Shown: positions 42,428 through 50,644 of the stretch, piece after piece
Layout: every line of letters starts with the position of its first letter
Numbering within the stretch: position 1 is the stretch's first letter
Assembly: GCA_020056225.1 (NCBI GenBank)
Contig: JAGVIE010000013.1
Span: 62,001 to 126,000 of the forward strand
DNA length: 64,000 bases
Source: Bacteroidota bacterium
GTDB taxonomy: Bacteria; Bacteroidota; Ignavibacteria; UBA10030; SZUA-254
Direction: 5' to 3'
The notes under the pieces: generated by a model
What the model was told of the DNA's origin: nothing
Database searches by the model: none
What the model saw: only the letters and a program-made list of their open reading frames with translations
Position numbers and translations under genes: made by a program

Positions 42428-44047
42428 TCATGAATTATATTGATCTGTGATCTCTTTGTCTTGTTTTGGGGAGAAGAAATGGAATTCGGTTATCGGTAAT
42501 TTAGGATCTTCATCCATCTTGATTTTGACAAAATATTTGAACATCATTTTTGTGACGCGCTTGACTGTCCCCTCGCGTAAATATTGTGCGATAGTCGGAT
42601 GGACGGTAAGCACTAAACGCAATTCTTTCGATTCCGATTTGAACCGACGAATCCATCGTTCAATATGATTAATGATGCTTGATTTCGATTCAACTATTCC
42701 GCCGCCACCGCAAACGGGACACGGCTCGCTGAAGCTGTGAAGTATATTCTGCCTTATTCGCTGGCGGGTAATCTGAACAATTCCGATTTCTGTCATTGGA
42801 AGAACGGTAACTTTCGCACGATCGCGCTTGAATTCCTTTCGTAATTCGTCATAAATCTTTTTACGGTTGCGTTCATCGTCCAGATCGATAAAATCGATGA
42901 CTATGATACCGCCAATATCGCGGAGTCTCAACTGCCGGCAGACCTCACGCGCGGATTCCAGATTTGTCCGAAGTGAATTTAATTCTTGTTCTCTTTTAGC
43001 TGCGTAACGCCCGCTGTTCACATCGATAACAACCATAGCCTCGGTTTGTTCAATGATAATATATCCGCCGCTTTTGAGCCATACTTTTCGACCGAGTGCG
43101 GTGGCGATTTCTTTCTCAACTCCGTACACATCGAAGATCGGCTCTTTATCTTTGTAGTACTCGATTTTATCAATTAGATCCGGTGAAACGAGTTTAACAT
43201 AAGCGCGAATTTCTTTGAATAATTTTTTTGAATCAACCACAACTCGATCAACCGCTTCGGTAAAAAGATCGCGAATAACACTTGAGGTTGTCGCCATATC
43301 TTTATACATCAATGCCGGGGCTTCTTCAGTTTTAATGCCCTTCTCGATCTCCCGCCAGGTTGCTAGTAAACCTTCCATATCCTGACGAAGAGACGCTTCA
43401 TCTTGTTCCTGCGCAACCGTACGAATGATCGCCCCAAATGTACTTGGAATAAAACTACGCACTATTCGTCGAAGACGACGCTTCTCTTTGAAGTTCTGGA
43501 GTTTCTTGGAAACACCGATCTTCCCATCGAAGGGAAGCAGAACCAGGAAGCGTCCGGGGATGGATACTTCCGATGTTACACGAACACCTTTCCTACCGAC
43601 AGGCTCTTTGGTAACCTGTACTAAAATATCCTGACCTCGCTTAAGGTCGGGGATGTTCCTATCCTTTACAGGCGGTTGTGGTTTACGCTGTTGAGTGAGA
43701 GCTTGGGTTGGCTGGGATGTCGGTGGTTTGCCTTCTTCTCCACCCTCGGTATCATCGCCGTCATCTTCGACGTCGACTTCACTATCCTCATCACCAATTA
43801 AAGAAGAGTATTCGGTAAATGTACTGCCAATATCGGAAAAATGAAGGAATGCGTCTTGCTTGAGACCAAGATCGATGAATGCTGCCCTAATACCGTGCAT
43901 TACTTTTGCAACTTTCCCCAAATAAATATCGCCGACCATACGCTCTTTGTCCGGGGTTTCAACAAAGAGTTCGGCTAACCGCTTATCCTCCGTGATCGCA
44001 ATACGGATTTCGTTGGCGGTGGCATTGATGATAATTTCTTTTTGCAT
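42428..44047 (-). CDS. rng: Ribonuclease E/G family protein
   Basis: This endoribonuclease of 539 residues matures rRNA and decays mRNA. It has an N-terminal S1 domain ('MVGDIYLGKVAKVMHGIRAAFIDLGLKQDAFLHFSDI') and the catalytic core ('GKIGVSKKLQNFKEKRRLRRIV', 'VVIDVNSGRY', 'LRDIGGIIVIDFIDLDDERNR'). The zinc-link 'CPVCGGGGIVES' also occurs, and no long RNase E scaffold tail follows, hence RNase G-like. An acidic and proline/glutamine-rich insertion of about 55 residues splits the S1 domain (about residues 82-135). Confidence 0.93.
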   Translation of the reverse strand: MQKEIIINATANEIRIAITEDKRLAELFVETPDKERMVGDIYLGKVAKVMHGIRAAFIDLGLKQDAFLHFSDIGSTFTEYSSLIGDEDSEVDVEDDGDDTEGGEEGKPPTSQPTQALTQQRKPQPPVKDRNIPDLKRGQDILVQVTKEPVGRKGVRVTSEVSIPGRFLVLLPFDGKIGVSKKLQNFKEKRRLRRIVRSFIPSTFGAIIRTVAQEQDEASLRQDMEGLLATWREIEKGIKTEEAPALMYKDMATTSSVIRDLFTEAVDRVVVDSKKLFKEIRAYVKLVSPDLIDKIEYYKDKEPIFDVYGVEKEIATALGRKVWLKSGGYIIIEQTEAMVVIDVNSGRYAAKREQELNSLRTNLESAREVCRQLRLRDIGGIIVIDFIDLDDERNRKKIYDELRKEFKRDRAKVTVLPMTEIGIVQITRQRIRQNILHSFSEPCPVCGGGGIVESKSSIINHIERWIRRFKSESKELRLVLTVHPTIAQYLREGTVKRVTKMMFKYFVKIKMDEDPKLPITEFHFFSPKQDKEITDQYNS

Positions 44048-44441
44048 GATGAAAAATTCGTTCCTTCGAACTCACTTTCGCCAGGGCATAATACCCGGGT
44101 AAGACCGGTGAGTCCATAATTAAAGTTAAAATACTGCAACGACGCGCACGGGTCGATGCCGTGGCGAAGCCTTGGAACGAAGTGAGGAAACGGGTTGAAT
44201 CGAAGAAGAAAACTCGTAAAAATAAAACGCTCAACATCGTTGACCTGAGACCTGTTGCTATGTGATTAATGTTGAATAACAAACGATTTTCTAATAATTT
44301 CGTATAGAAAGATAAAATAACCAGCTATAAAATAAGAAATTCCGACATCGTTTGCAAACGATGGAACGAAGAAAAATCAAGAAAATAATGACCCCGATAA
44401 CTCAGAAGGTAGCTTTATTGTGAAACTAATCACATCTCATA
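44048..44441. other. Spacer between rng and the pilin-like genes
   Basis: About 390 bp with no supported gene. It must contain the rng promoter on the minus strand. A short minus-strand open frame crosses it but overlaps rng and has no ribosome site. Confidence 0.35.
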
Positions 44442-44470
44442 TTGACATTTTAACCTTTCTTGTGTAAGAT
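44442..44470 (+). promoter_or_regulatory. Sigma70-type promoter of the pilin-like cluster
   Basis: TTGACA (44442-44447) and TAAGAT (44465-44470) are separated by exactly 17 bases, close to the housekeeping consensus. Transcription would begin near 44477, just before the SD-sequestering hairpin. Confidence 0.65.
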
Positions 44471-44482
44471 TAGATTAAGAAA

Positions 44483-44501
44483 CCTAATTGTGAATTAGGA
44501 G
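44483..44501 (+). promoter_or_regulatory. Hairpin covering the ribosome site of the small leader ORF
   Basis: CCTAATT (44483-44489) pairs with AATTAGG (44493-44499) around a three-base loop. The 3' arm contains the start of the AGGAG ribosome site (44497-44501). When folded it would hide the site for the ORF at 44511. Confidence 0.5.
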
Positions 44502-44510
44502 AGTGCCCGT

Positions 44511-44708
44511 ATGAAATATAGACGTTCTGCTGAATATAAACAGCGGAAGGATTCTATAGTAACACGTATAGAATCCATAAATAGGAGTATCAACTCTGAT
44601 ACACTGATTTGTAACAATTTGAAATGGCGTATCTCACGCCACTTTGCATGTTTTGCGTCTTATCATTTCACAGGCTACTCTCCAGAGACATTCAAACTTA
44701 ATAATTAA
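44511..44708 (+). CDS. Small basic ORF ahead of the pilin-like genes
   Basis: This 65-residue frame has AGGAG about nine bases before the ATG and sits directly behind a good promoter. The product is basic ('MKYRRSAEYKQRKDSIVTR'), with two cysteines, and has no signal peptide or recognised family. It ends 48 bases before the first pilin-like gene. It may be a real small protein or a translated leader that tunes the genes behind it. Composition alone does not settle which. Confidence 0.4.
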   Translation: MKYRRSAEYKQRKDSIVTRIESINRSINSDTLICNNLKWRISRHFACFASYHFTGYSPETFKLNN

Positions 44709-44756
44709 TCGAGAAAGAAAATTCTCGCTGTTTAAAAACTTTATCGGGCGGAAGAT

Positions 44757-45257
44757 ATGAACACAGGACAAACAATATTTGCATTAGGAGCCTTTGCATT
44801 ACTTGGCACTACTATCCTTTCATTACACCGGAGCCTTGGTAATAGCAATCAAGTTGTAATCCAGTCGAAATTAGGGGTTACCGCGGTTTCGTTAGCCTCA
44901 TCTATCGTTGAAGAAGCGTCTGGAAAGGCATTCGATAAAAATACCGATGAAGATATAGCGACATTAACTTCTCAATTAACTTCGGTTGTGAATTTAGGAC
45001 TTGAAACCGGAGAGTCGTATCCCGATTCAACAAACGATTTTGATGATTTTAATAATCTCAATCGCACTATTTCACCCGATACTTTAAGCGGCACATTTAA
45101 TATAAGATGCAAAGTAAATTATATTAATCCATCTACTCCGGATGTCGCTCAGTCATCTCCAACGTGGCATAAAAAACTTACTATCAGTGTCACAAGTCCG
45201 CAAATGAAAGACACAGTCAAAGCGGAATATATTTTTAGTTATTGGTATTTTCGCTAA
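44757..45257 (+). CDS. Pilin-like membrane-anchored protein 1
   Basis: The 166-residue product starts 'MNTGQTIFALGAFALLGTTILSLHRS': a glycine after three residues, then a single hydrophobic helix, then a soluble domain. This is the layout of type IV pilin-like or pseudopilin proteins, but the leader is very short and the usual glutamate at +5 is missing. Two more genes of the same plan follow, so it is probably a minor-pilin assembly part. It could also be a plain membrane-anchored protein. Confidence 0.65.
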   Translation: MNTGQTIFALGAFALLGTTILSLHRSLGNSNQVVIQSKLGVTAVSLASSIVEEASGKAFDKNTDEDIATLTSQLTSVVNLGLETGESYPDSTNDFDDFNNLNRTISPDTLSGTFNIRCKVNYINPSTPDVAQSSPTWHKKLTISVTSPQMKDTVKAEYIFSYWYFR

Positions 45258-45268
45258 GGAGAACGCAT

Positions 45269-45868
45269 ATGGGATCCAGTACAATTTTAGACATTCTTTC
45301 ATCCATCATTATCGCGGGATTCCTGCTGTTGATGGTAACACGATTAAACGGAACACTCGTTGAATCATCCTACACAGCATCGAGCGATCTGACAGTACAG
45401 GAAAATCTTGTCGCTCTCGTTCGGATAATTGAAGAAGATTTCAGGAAGATAGGTTATTGTAAGGATCCTGCTAAAATTCCCGATCCTTCAAAATCCATAC
45501 TCGCAGCCGATCAGCACAGTATCACTTTCCTAACCGACGTCGATAATAATGCTGCGGTCGATACACTTAGATATTATGTAGGCACGACTGCGGCACTAAC
45601 TTCAACGACTAACCCTCGAGATATGATGCTCTACCGTGTAATTAACAACCAACCGTCACAAGGATTCAGTTTGGGCGTAACAAAATTTAATTTCCTTTAT
45701 TATGATGCGTTGGCAGATTCACTGAGTTTTCCGATTGATAATCCAAATGCAATTTATTCGATGAGACTATCTGTACTTTTAGAAAGCCCATTTGCCTATG
45801 ATCAAAACTACTCATTTGCATATTGGCGGCAGCTACGACTCGCTGCTCGTAATTTAAAAAATCGTTAA
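45269..45868 (+). CDS. Pilin-like protein 2 (PilW/GspJ-like)
   Basis: The 199-residue product has its ATG at 45269 set by TAAGGAG eight bases upstream; the frame is open from 45242. It starts 'MGSSTILDILSSIIIAGFLLLMVTRLN', again a minimal leader ending in glycine before a helix. 'LTVQENLVALVRIIEEDFRKIGY' in the next part is the amphipathic region typical of PilW/PulJ-type minor pseudopilins. It is the second of three co-directional genes with near-identical TAAGGAGA ribosome sites. Confidence 0.65.
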   Translation: MGSSTILDILSSIIIAGFLLLMVTRLNGTLVESSYTASSDLTVQENLVALVRIIEEDFRKIGYCKDPAKIPDPSKSILAADQHSITFLTDVDNNAAVDTLRYYVGTTAALTSTTNPRDMMLYRVINNQPSQGFSLGVTKFNFLYYDALADSLSFPIDNPNAIYSMRLSVLLESPFAYDQNYSFAYWRQLRLAARNLKNR

Positions 45869-45880
45869 GGAGAAATCAAA

Positions 45881-47080
45881 ATGGGAAAAGCTTCGATTTT
45901 ATTAGTATTAGGTTTTTCACTTATTCTCGGTGTTGTATCGCCTAATTTACACCGACTGGCAAATCGTTCGAGTGAGAATTATTTAGATTATTTAAAAATT
46001 TCTCAAGCGCATAATCTCGCAACAAGTGCCGCGAATATGGCTGCCAACCAGTTATTTATTGACACGTCGTGGAAGGCGGGTTATTCAAATATTCCTTTCT
46101 CCGGCGGTACGTATAGTGTTGCTGTGAAAGACACCGGTGTTAAGATGAAAAGGATTACGGCTGTTGGAGTGTATCAATCAACGGCAGAAACAGTTTCAGT
46201 TCTTCTTCAACCAAGTTCTTTTGCTAAGTTTGCATATTATTCTAAGATCGAGGGAGCAATAGATTGGATATCTAAAGATACCGTATGGGGACCTTTGCAT
46301 TCTCAGGCTAAATTGAACATCCCGATACCAAATTCACCTGTGTTTTATGGAAAAGTTACCACACGTCTTGGAACAAATCCCACCAAAACAAAGGCAAAAT
46401 TCTATGGCGGTTATCAAAAGGGTATCAATCTTGATTTACCGGCAGATATCAGCGGCGTTGTTAATGCTGCAAATGCAGGTGGTAAAGTATTCGCAACCGG
46501 TGATCTCTGGATAACCTTCGCAGGCAATAATGTGAGTTGGAAAACTTCTGCTACAGGAACTGTGACTACTCAAACACTCAGTTCATTTGCACCTAACGGG
46601 GTTGTACTAACTGCCAAGGGGAATATGCATGTTCAGGGAACATTTCAAGGAAGAGCTACTCTTTGCGCAACCGGAAGCTCGGGTTTAGGATTTGGCAATA
46701 TATATGTGGATAATGATATCACATATTATACAGATCCTCGTACAGGTTCATCAAACGATATGTTAGGTTTGGTTACAGAAAATAATGTTATTGTCACTGA
46801 TAATACCGCAAATCGTAGTGATTGCAGAATCGATGCAACACTATTTTGTTTAAAGGGCGGTCTGACAGCAGAGAATTACAATACTCGTCCATTAAGTGGA
46901 ACACTGTATCTCTACGGTGGTGTGACACAATATCAACGTGGACCTGTCGGTACTTATAGTGGTTCTACGCTTAATCACGGATTTCAAAAGAATTATAAAT
47001 ACGATGATCGGCTAATGGTAAGCTATCCGCCTTTCTTCCCGATGACCGGTTCATTTGAAATTATTTCTTGGCTTGAATGA
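45881..47080 (+). CDS. Pilin-like protein 3 (PilX/DUF4900-like)
   Basis: The 399-residue product starts 'MGKASILLVLGFSLILGVVSPNLHRL'. A helical stretch ('QAHNLATSAANMAANQL') and a long beta-rich domain follow, in which 'WGPLHSQAKLNIPIPNSPVFYGKVTT' and 'GNMHVQGTFQGRATL' look like a pectate-lyase-like or PilX-type exposed part. TAAGGAG precedes the ATG. As the largest of the three it could be the tip or adhesive component. Function is inferred from order and N-terminal plan. Confidence 0.65.
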   Translation: MGKASILLVLGFSLILGVVSPNLHRLANRSSENYLDYLKISQAHNLATSAANMAANQLFIDTSWKAGYSNIPFSGGTYSVAVKDTGVKMKRITAVGVYQSTAETVSVLLQPSSFAKFAYYSKIEGAIDWISKDTVWGPLHSQAKLNIPIPNSPVFYGKVTTRLGTNPTKTKAKFYGGYQKGINLDLPADISGVVNAANAGGKVFATGDLWITFAGNNVSWKTSATGTVTTQTLSSFAPNGVVLTAKGNMHVQGTFQGRATLCATGSSGLGFGNIYVDNDITYYTDPRTGSSNDMLGLVTENNVIVTDNTANRSDCRIDATLFCLKGGLTAENYNTRPLSGTLYLYGGVTQYQRGPVGTYSGSTLNHGFQKNYKYDDRLMVSYPPFFPMTGSFEIISWLE

Positions 47081-47101
47081 GCGACTTGGAGGGAAAATAA
47101 A

Positions 47102-47205
47102 AGAGGTCAAGCTTCCCCATGTCACACAAGCTTGACTTCCTACCGTTGCTTCCTTCCGGACCTGGCGGGGTTTGGAAATTGCCTGTTGCATAGGACTTGA
47201 CCTCT
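47102..47205 (-). ncRNA. ffs: Bacterial signal recognition particle RNA (4.5S, small type)
   Basis: On the minus strand AGAGGTCAAG (5' end, 47205) pairs with CTTGACCTCT (47111-47102), giving one long hairpin of about 104 bases. Its apical part has the conserved 'GCCAGGTCCGGAAGGAAGCA', which includes the GGAA tetraloop and the asymmetric loop bound by Ffh. It lies in the spacer between the pilin-like genes and the receiver gene. Confidence 0.95.
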
Positions 47206-47283
47206 GTATACCAAATTACTCACTGATCTAACAAAATGCAACTTGCCAAATCAGATAGTAATTATCTACCCTATCATAAAGCG

Positions 47284-47649
47284 TTATAAAACGGCACGCT
47301 TTATGGACTTCAATAAAGTCTCGAACTCGTACGGTTTCGTAAGATAATCGATCGCTCCGTTTTTTACCGATTCGAGCGCAACAGAAAGATCGTCGACGGC
47401 AGTCAGCATTATCACCCGGGAATTGATTCCCCGCTTTTTGATGAATTTGAGAACCTCTATCCCACTCATGCGTGGCATTCTAATATCCAACAATATAACA
47501 TCGTAAGAATTTTCTTCAAGCATCTTTACTGCTGTATCGCCATCATCGGCGGTCGCAACATGAAACCCTTCATGAGAGAGTTGAGTCTCGACAAGGTATC
47601 TGAGTTCCTCTTCATCATCTACATATAGAATTCGAATATTTTTTGCCAT
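47284..47649 (-). CDS. Stand-alone response-regulator receiver protein
   Basis: This 121-residue CheY-type receiver domain has no output domain. The acidic pocket D11/D12, phospho-acceptor D55 in 'VILLDIRMP', T83 in 'VIMLTAVDD' and K105 in 'DYLTKPYEF' are all present. It lies 32 bp behind the NfrB-like glycosyltransferase on the same strand. It probably works by protein contact, perhaps regulating that enzyme or joining a phosphorelay with a kinase elsewhere. Confidence 0.88.
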   Translation of the reverse strand: MAKNIRILYVDDEEELRYLVETQLSHEGFHVATADDGDTAVKMLEENSYDVILLDIRMPRMSGIEVLKFIKKRGINSRVIMLTAVDDLSVALESVKNGAIDYLTKPYEFETLLKSIKRAVL

Positions 47650-47681
47650 TAGTTCCTCCGTAAGATAGAGTTAAATACTAA

Positions 47682-49094
47682 TTATGAATGTGAAATATGT
47701 TCTGTTGTGGTGGGAAAATGATGAGCCGTCTTTTCCCATTTTAATTCTTTCTTCTTTATCGCGGCTCGTGTAAATTGATATAATGCTCTTCCGGTAGCGC
47801 TGAAATTAATTATATTAGATACCGGTAAACGAACCAAACTCAATATTCCCGCCCATGTTCCATACACACGTCGTACAGTTACAAAACGATGCAGTATACG
47901 CCACACCATCAGCACGCTATCGATCACAACAAGGTCCCATAGAATCGTACCTTTGATGACGATGGGCGGTAACTCGCGATATGCAGCAAATCCGAATCGC
48001 ATCGATTCATACATTATCAAATAGAGAATGACAATGTAAGCAAAAAAGTTTATAATGTTAGTTACAATTGCTTTCCGGTCGCGATAGAGGACAAAACGAA
48101 ATTTGGCATCACCCTTCCAACCCATTGTTTGCCACGATTGCAGACAAATTCCCGTTATCCATCTGCTCTTCTGTCTGATGGCAGCTTTCATCGAATGAGG
48201 GAAGTATCCCCGAGTCGAGCAGTCTATCCCGAACGGCTTATAGACAAAAAGCAGGTTGGCTTTCCCAAGCGCGAGCCGCATCGCAAGATCATAATCTTCG
48301 GTCAACGATTTAGTGCGAAAAATATTTTTTGCAAATGAAGTTCCTATAAACTCTATTATCCACCTGTTAAAAGCCGTACCTACTCCCGCCGAGGGAACAA
48401 AGCCGCTGAAGTGCTGACGCACGAAAAGGTCTTTGGTGTGGTATTCTGCAAACTCATCAGAGTATGTCCAATGGACCAGATTCGCGTGGCTTGTATGGAG
48501 TGGAAACACCGGCATCTGTACCATATCATATTCGGGAATCAAGGCATTGTGTATCTTTAGCGACATCGGGTGGATGACATCTTCAGAGTCGTGCATTACT
48601 ATAATATCATACCGTATACCTGTTTTATTTTCCCAGCGAATCATCCCTTCAAGAACCTGGTTGAGGTTGTTTGCTTTAGTCGTGGGTCCAGGCTCTGCAG
48701 AAACAACGGCATGGACGTTTGGAAATTGCCGGCTGACTTCTTCCACTTTCAAGATAGTTTGAGGATCGTTTGGATAGACTCCGACAAAAATATCGTAGCT
48801 TTTATATTGAATGGTCCGGCATGCGTTGAGCAACATCTTATCGATAACATCAAATTCATGCCACGCAGGAATGAATATCGCGATCGGCTTTTCGGGGGTT
48901 TGATAAATCTTCTCAGGCGGCTCGTAGCGGAATTTATTAAATTTCTTTTTCATGAATATATGATGGAACCAATAATACATATCCACGAAAATGTCGTCGA
49001 GACCGCTGATAAAAAGAAAAGTCGCCACAATAAACGTCGCCATGTAAAGCGACGAATAAGAGGAGCGGAATATTTCTATTAACCAATCAACCAT
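47682..49094 (-). CDS. NfrB-like inner-membrane glycosyltransferase
   Basis: The 470-residue product has an N-terminal membrane segment ('SLYMATFIVATFLFISGLDDIFVDMYYWFHHI') and a GT2 domain. Family blocks are 'PIAIFIPAWHEFDVIDKML', 'VSAEPGPTTKANNLNQVLEGM', 'IVMHDSEDVIHPMSLK', 'FSGFVPSAGVGTAFNRW', 'SLTEDYDLAMRLAL', and 'AIRQKSRWITGICLQSW' (Q-x-x-R-W). These match NfrB (phage N4 adsorption protein B), which makes and exports a surface glycan. E. coli NfrB is about 745 residues with a c-di-GMP-binding MshEN domain at the C-terminus; that domain is missing here. Confidence 0.85.
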   Translation of the reverse strand: MVDWLIEIFRSSYSSLYMATFIVATFLFISGLDDIFVDMYYWFHHIFMKKKFNKFRYEPPEKIYQTPEKPIAIFIPAWHEFDVIDKMLLNACRTIQYKSYDIFVGVYPNDPQTILKVEEVSRQFPNVHAVVSAEPGPTTKANNLNQVLEGMIRWENKTGIRYDIIVMHDSEDVIHPMSLKIHNALIPEYDMVQMPVFPLHTSHANLVHWTYSDEFAEYHTKDLFVRQHFSGFVPSAGVGTAFNRWIIEFIGTSFAKNIFRTKSLTEDYDLAMRLALGKANLLFVYKPFGIDCSTRGYFPHSMKAAIRQKSRWITGICLQSWQTMGWKGDAKFRFVLYRDRKAIVTNIINFFAYIVILYLIMYESMRFGFAAYRELPPIVIKGTILWDLVVIDSVLMVWRILHRFVTVRRVYGTWAGILSLVRLPVSNIINFSATGRALYQFTRAAIKKKELKWEKTAHHFPTTTEHISHS

Positions 49095-49097
49095 AAG

Positions 49098-50321
49098 TTA
49101 AAAGATATGATCATAAATAATGAAGAGGCGGAAACCTCCGAAATACTTTGAATAATCTTCAGGTTTTGGAATAGGATTTTTGCCGAGGTACACTCCTCTG
49201 TAATATTCAGCCATTATATACATATCCCATTTGTAAAAAGGTAGAATCCGAATGCCAGCGCCAATATCGATTAAGTTATTATAAAATTCGCGTTCCGAAT
49301 CTTTTACATACATCGATCTTACATATAAATCAGCAGCAGTATAAGACATTTCAAAAACTCGCGTCCCCGCTCTACACTGAAGGTAGCCAATAACATTTTT
49401 ATATCGAGAATAATAACCAACCGACGAATAGACATCTATAAGCGGTTCAAATGTTACTTTCAGATTGTTATGAAATTCAAAGTTTGGGTAAATACCATTT
49501 CCATAAATCGCAAGTGCACGAAAATCAGGGTGAACTCGATCAGCGCCGCTCGAATCCGGCACAATATCGTAAGCAACTCCTACCTGACCACGTACCTCTA
49601 ATCCAATAAACGGTTTAACACCTAAACCAACTCCGCCTACGATTGCGTTGTCGGAAAAGATTTTCGGGATTTCAACCAGCTTAGATTTTGCATCGGCTGA
49701 GAGAGATAAGAACCCGTACGAAAAAAACATTTTATTTCTATCAAAAAAATATCCGTGCTCAGCATCGGCATAATAAAAAGTTGTTTGCCATCGCGTATCG
49801 TAGTAAGGTGCGGCATAAATCCGCGAAAACCATTTACTTGGTTCTTCAGATGACGTAACAGTTGATGATGATGATATTGCCGCGAGTTGTACTTCGGCGC
49901 CTTTACGAATATACTGGTCAGGACTATCACCTAACACACGTAGCAATGTAACTGCTTCATCTTCATTTCCCATTGAAAGATGAATAAAAGCCATCTGCAA
50001 TTTAATTGTATCGGAGGGTTGAATGGCTTCCGCTTGTTCGAACTCTTTTAACGCCTGCTCGTGCTTATTATGCTCACTGTAGAGGTAACCGAGCTGCCTG
50101 TGCAGAACAAAATCATTTGGAGAAATTTTAACTGCTTGTTCGAACAACTGTTCTGCTCTGTCCAGATTCGTTGTCATCATAGCGTACGCTTCATCAAGCA
50201 GGATTGTTAATGAATCAGCAGAAACTTGAGCCGCAGCCGGATAATGGCCTATGTATATCGATAAAAATAATAGTGTACTTAACAGAAAGATATATGATGT
50301 GCCTTTTAATTTTCTAATCAT
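49098..50321 (-). CDS. TPR plus outer-membrane barrel protein (NfrA-like)
   Basis: The product has about 407 residues: a signal peptide ('SYIFLLSTLLFLSIYIGHYPAAAQ') and two or three TPR units (about residues 40-140, 'AEQLFEQAVKISPNDFVLHRQLGYLYSEHNKHEQALKEFEQAEAIQP'). A beta-barrel of about 230 residues ends 'FGGFRLFIIYDHIF'. TPR followed by a barrel, directly ahead of an NfrB-type synthase, is the plan of NfrA, which exports the glycan through the outer membrane. This version is less than half the length of E. coli NfrA. I set the start at 50321 (MIRKLKG); 50339 is possible. Confidence 0.75.
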   Translation of the reverse strand: MIRKLKGTSYIFLLSTLLFLSIYIGHYPAAAQVSADSLTILLDEAYAMMTTNLDRAEQLFEQAVKISPNDFVLHRQLGYLYSEHNKHEQALKEFEQAEAIQPSDTIKLQMAFIHLSMGNEDEAVTLLRVLGDSPDQYIRKGAEVQLAAISSSSTVTSSEEPSKWFSRIYAAPYYDTRWQTTFYYADAEHGYFFDRNKMFFSYGFLSLSADAKSKLVEIPKIFSDNAIVGGVGLGVKPFIGLEVRGQVGVAYDIVPDSSGADRVHPDFRALAIYGNGIYPNFEFHNNLKVTFEPLIDVYSSVGYYSRYKNVIGYLQCRAGTRVFEMSYTAADLYVRSMYVKDSEREFYNNLIDIGAGIRILPFYKWDMYIMAEYYRGVYLGKNPIPKPEDYSKYFGGFRLFIIYDHIF

Positions 50322-50339
50322 GCGTTTTCTTCTCAACAA

Positions 50340-50644
50340 TAAGGATTCCTATAAATAGCGGACAGAGTAATAAATCGAATGAAAATACGAAATTTTCAGC
50401 CATCAAACAAATAAACCACAATTAGTTTCACTATATCGATGGAATTGGTAACATTATATGAAAACGGCATCTAGCAATCAGTGATACTGGTCAAGCGGGA
50501 TTAAAGACAAGACAATAATGTCTTGGCGGAATTGTTCATTATTTGGTCTCTATTATTTGCTTCTCTTGTTGAAAATTCATAAAATGCCACACAAATATAA
50601 TTGGCATTTCCGAATTACTTTATACATTATTAAAGGATATAGAC
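50340..50644. other. Divergent control region between nfrA-like and pepT
   Basis: About 305 bp should hold promoters for both directions. The only clear feature is the inverted repeat at 50582-50609 described separately. Confidence 0.4.
50582..50609. promoter_or_regulatory. Candidate operator upstream of pepT
   Basis: AAATGCCA (50582-50589) and TGGCATTT (50602-50609) form a perfect 8-bp inverted repeat. A TATAAT (50596-50601) lies in its spacer, a layout expected for a repressor site across a -10 element. The -35 hexamer is not clear. AAAGGA precedes the pepT ATG. Confidence 0.45.

Noticed and set aside
43983-44282. Minus-strand 99-residue ORF upstream of rng
   Set aside because: Overlaps the rng start in another frame, has no ribosome site and no recognisable protein.
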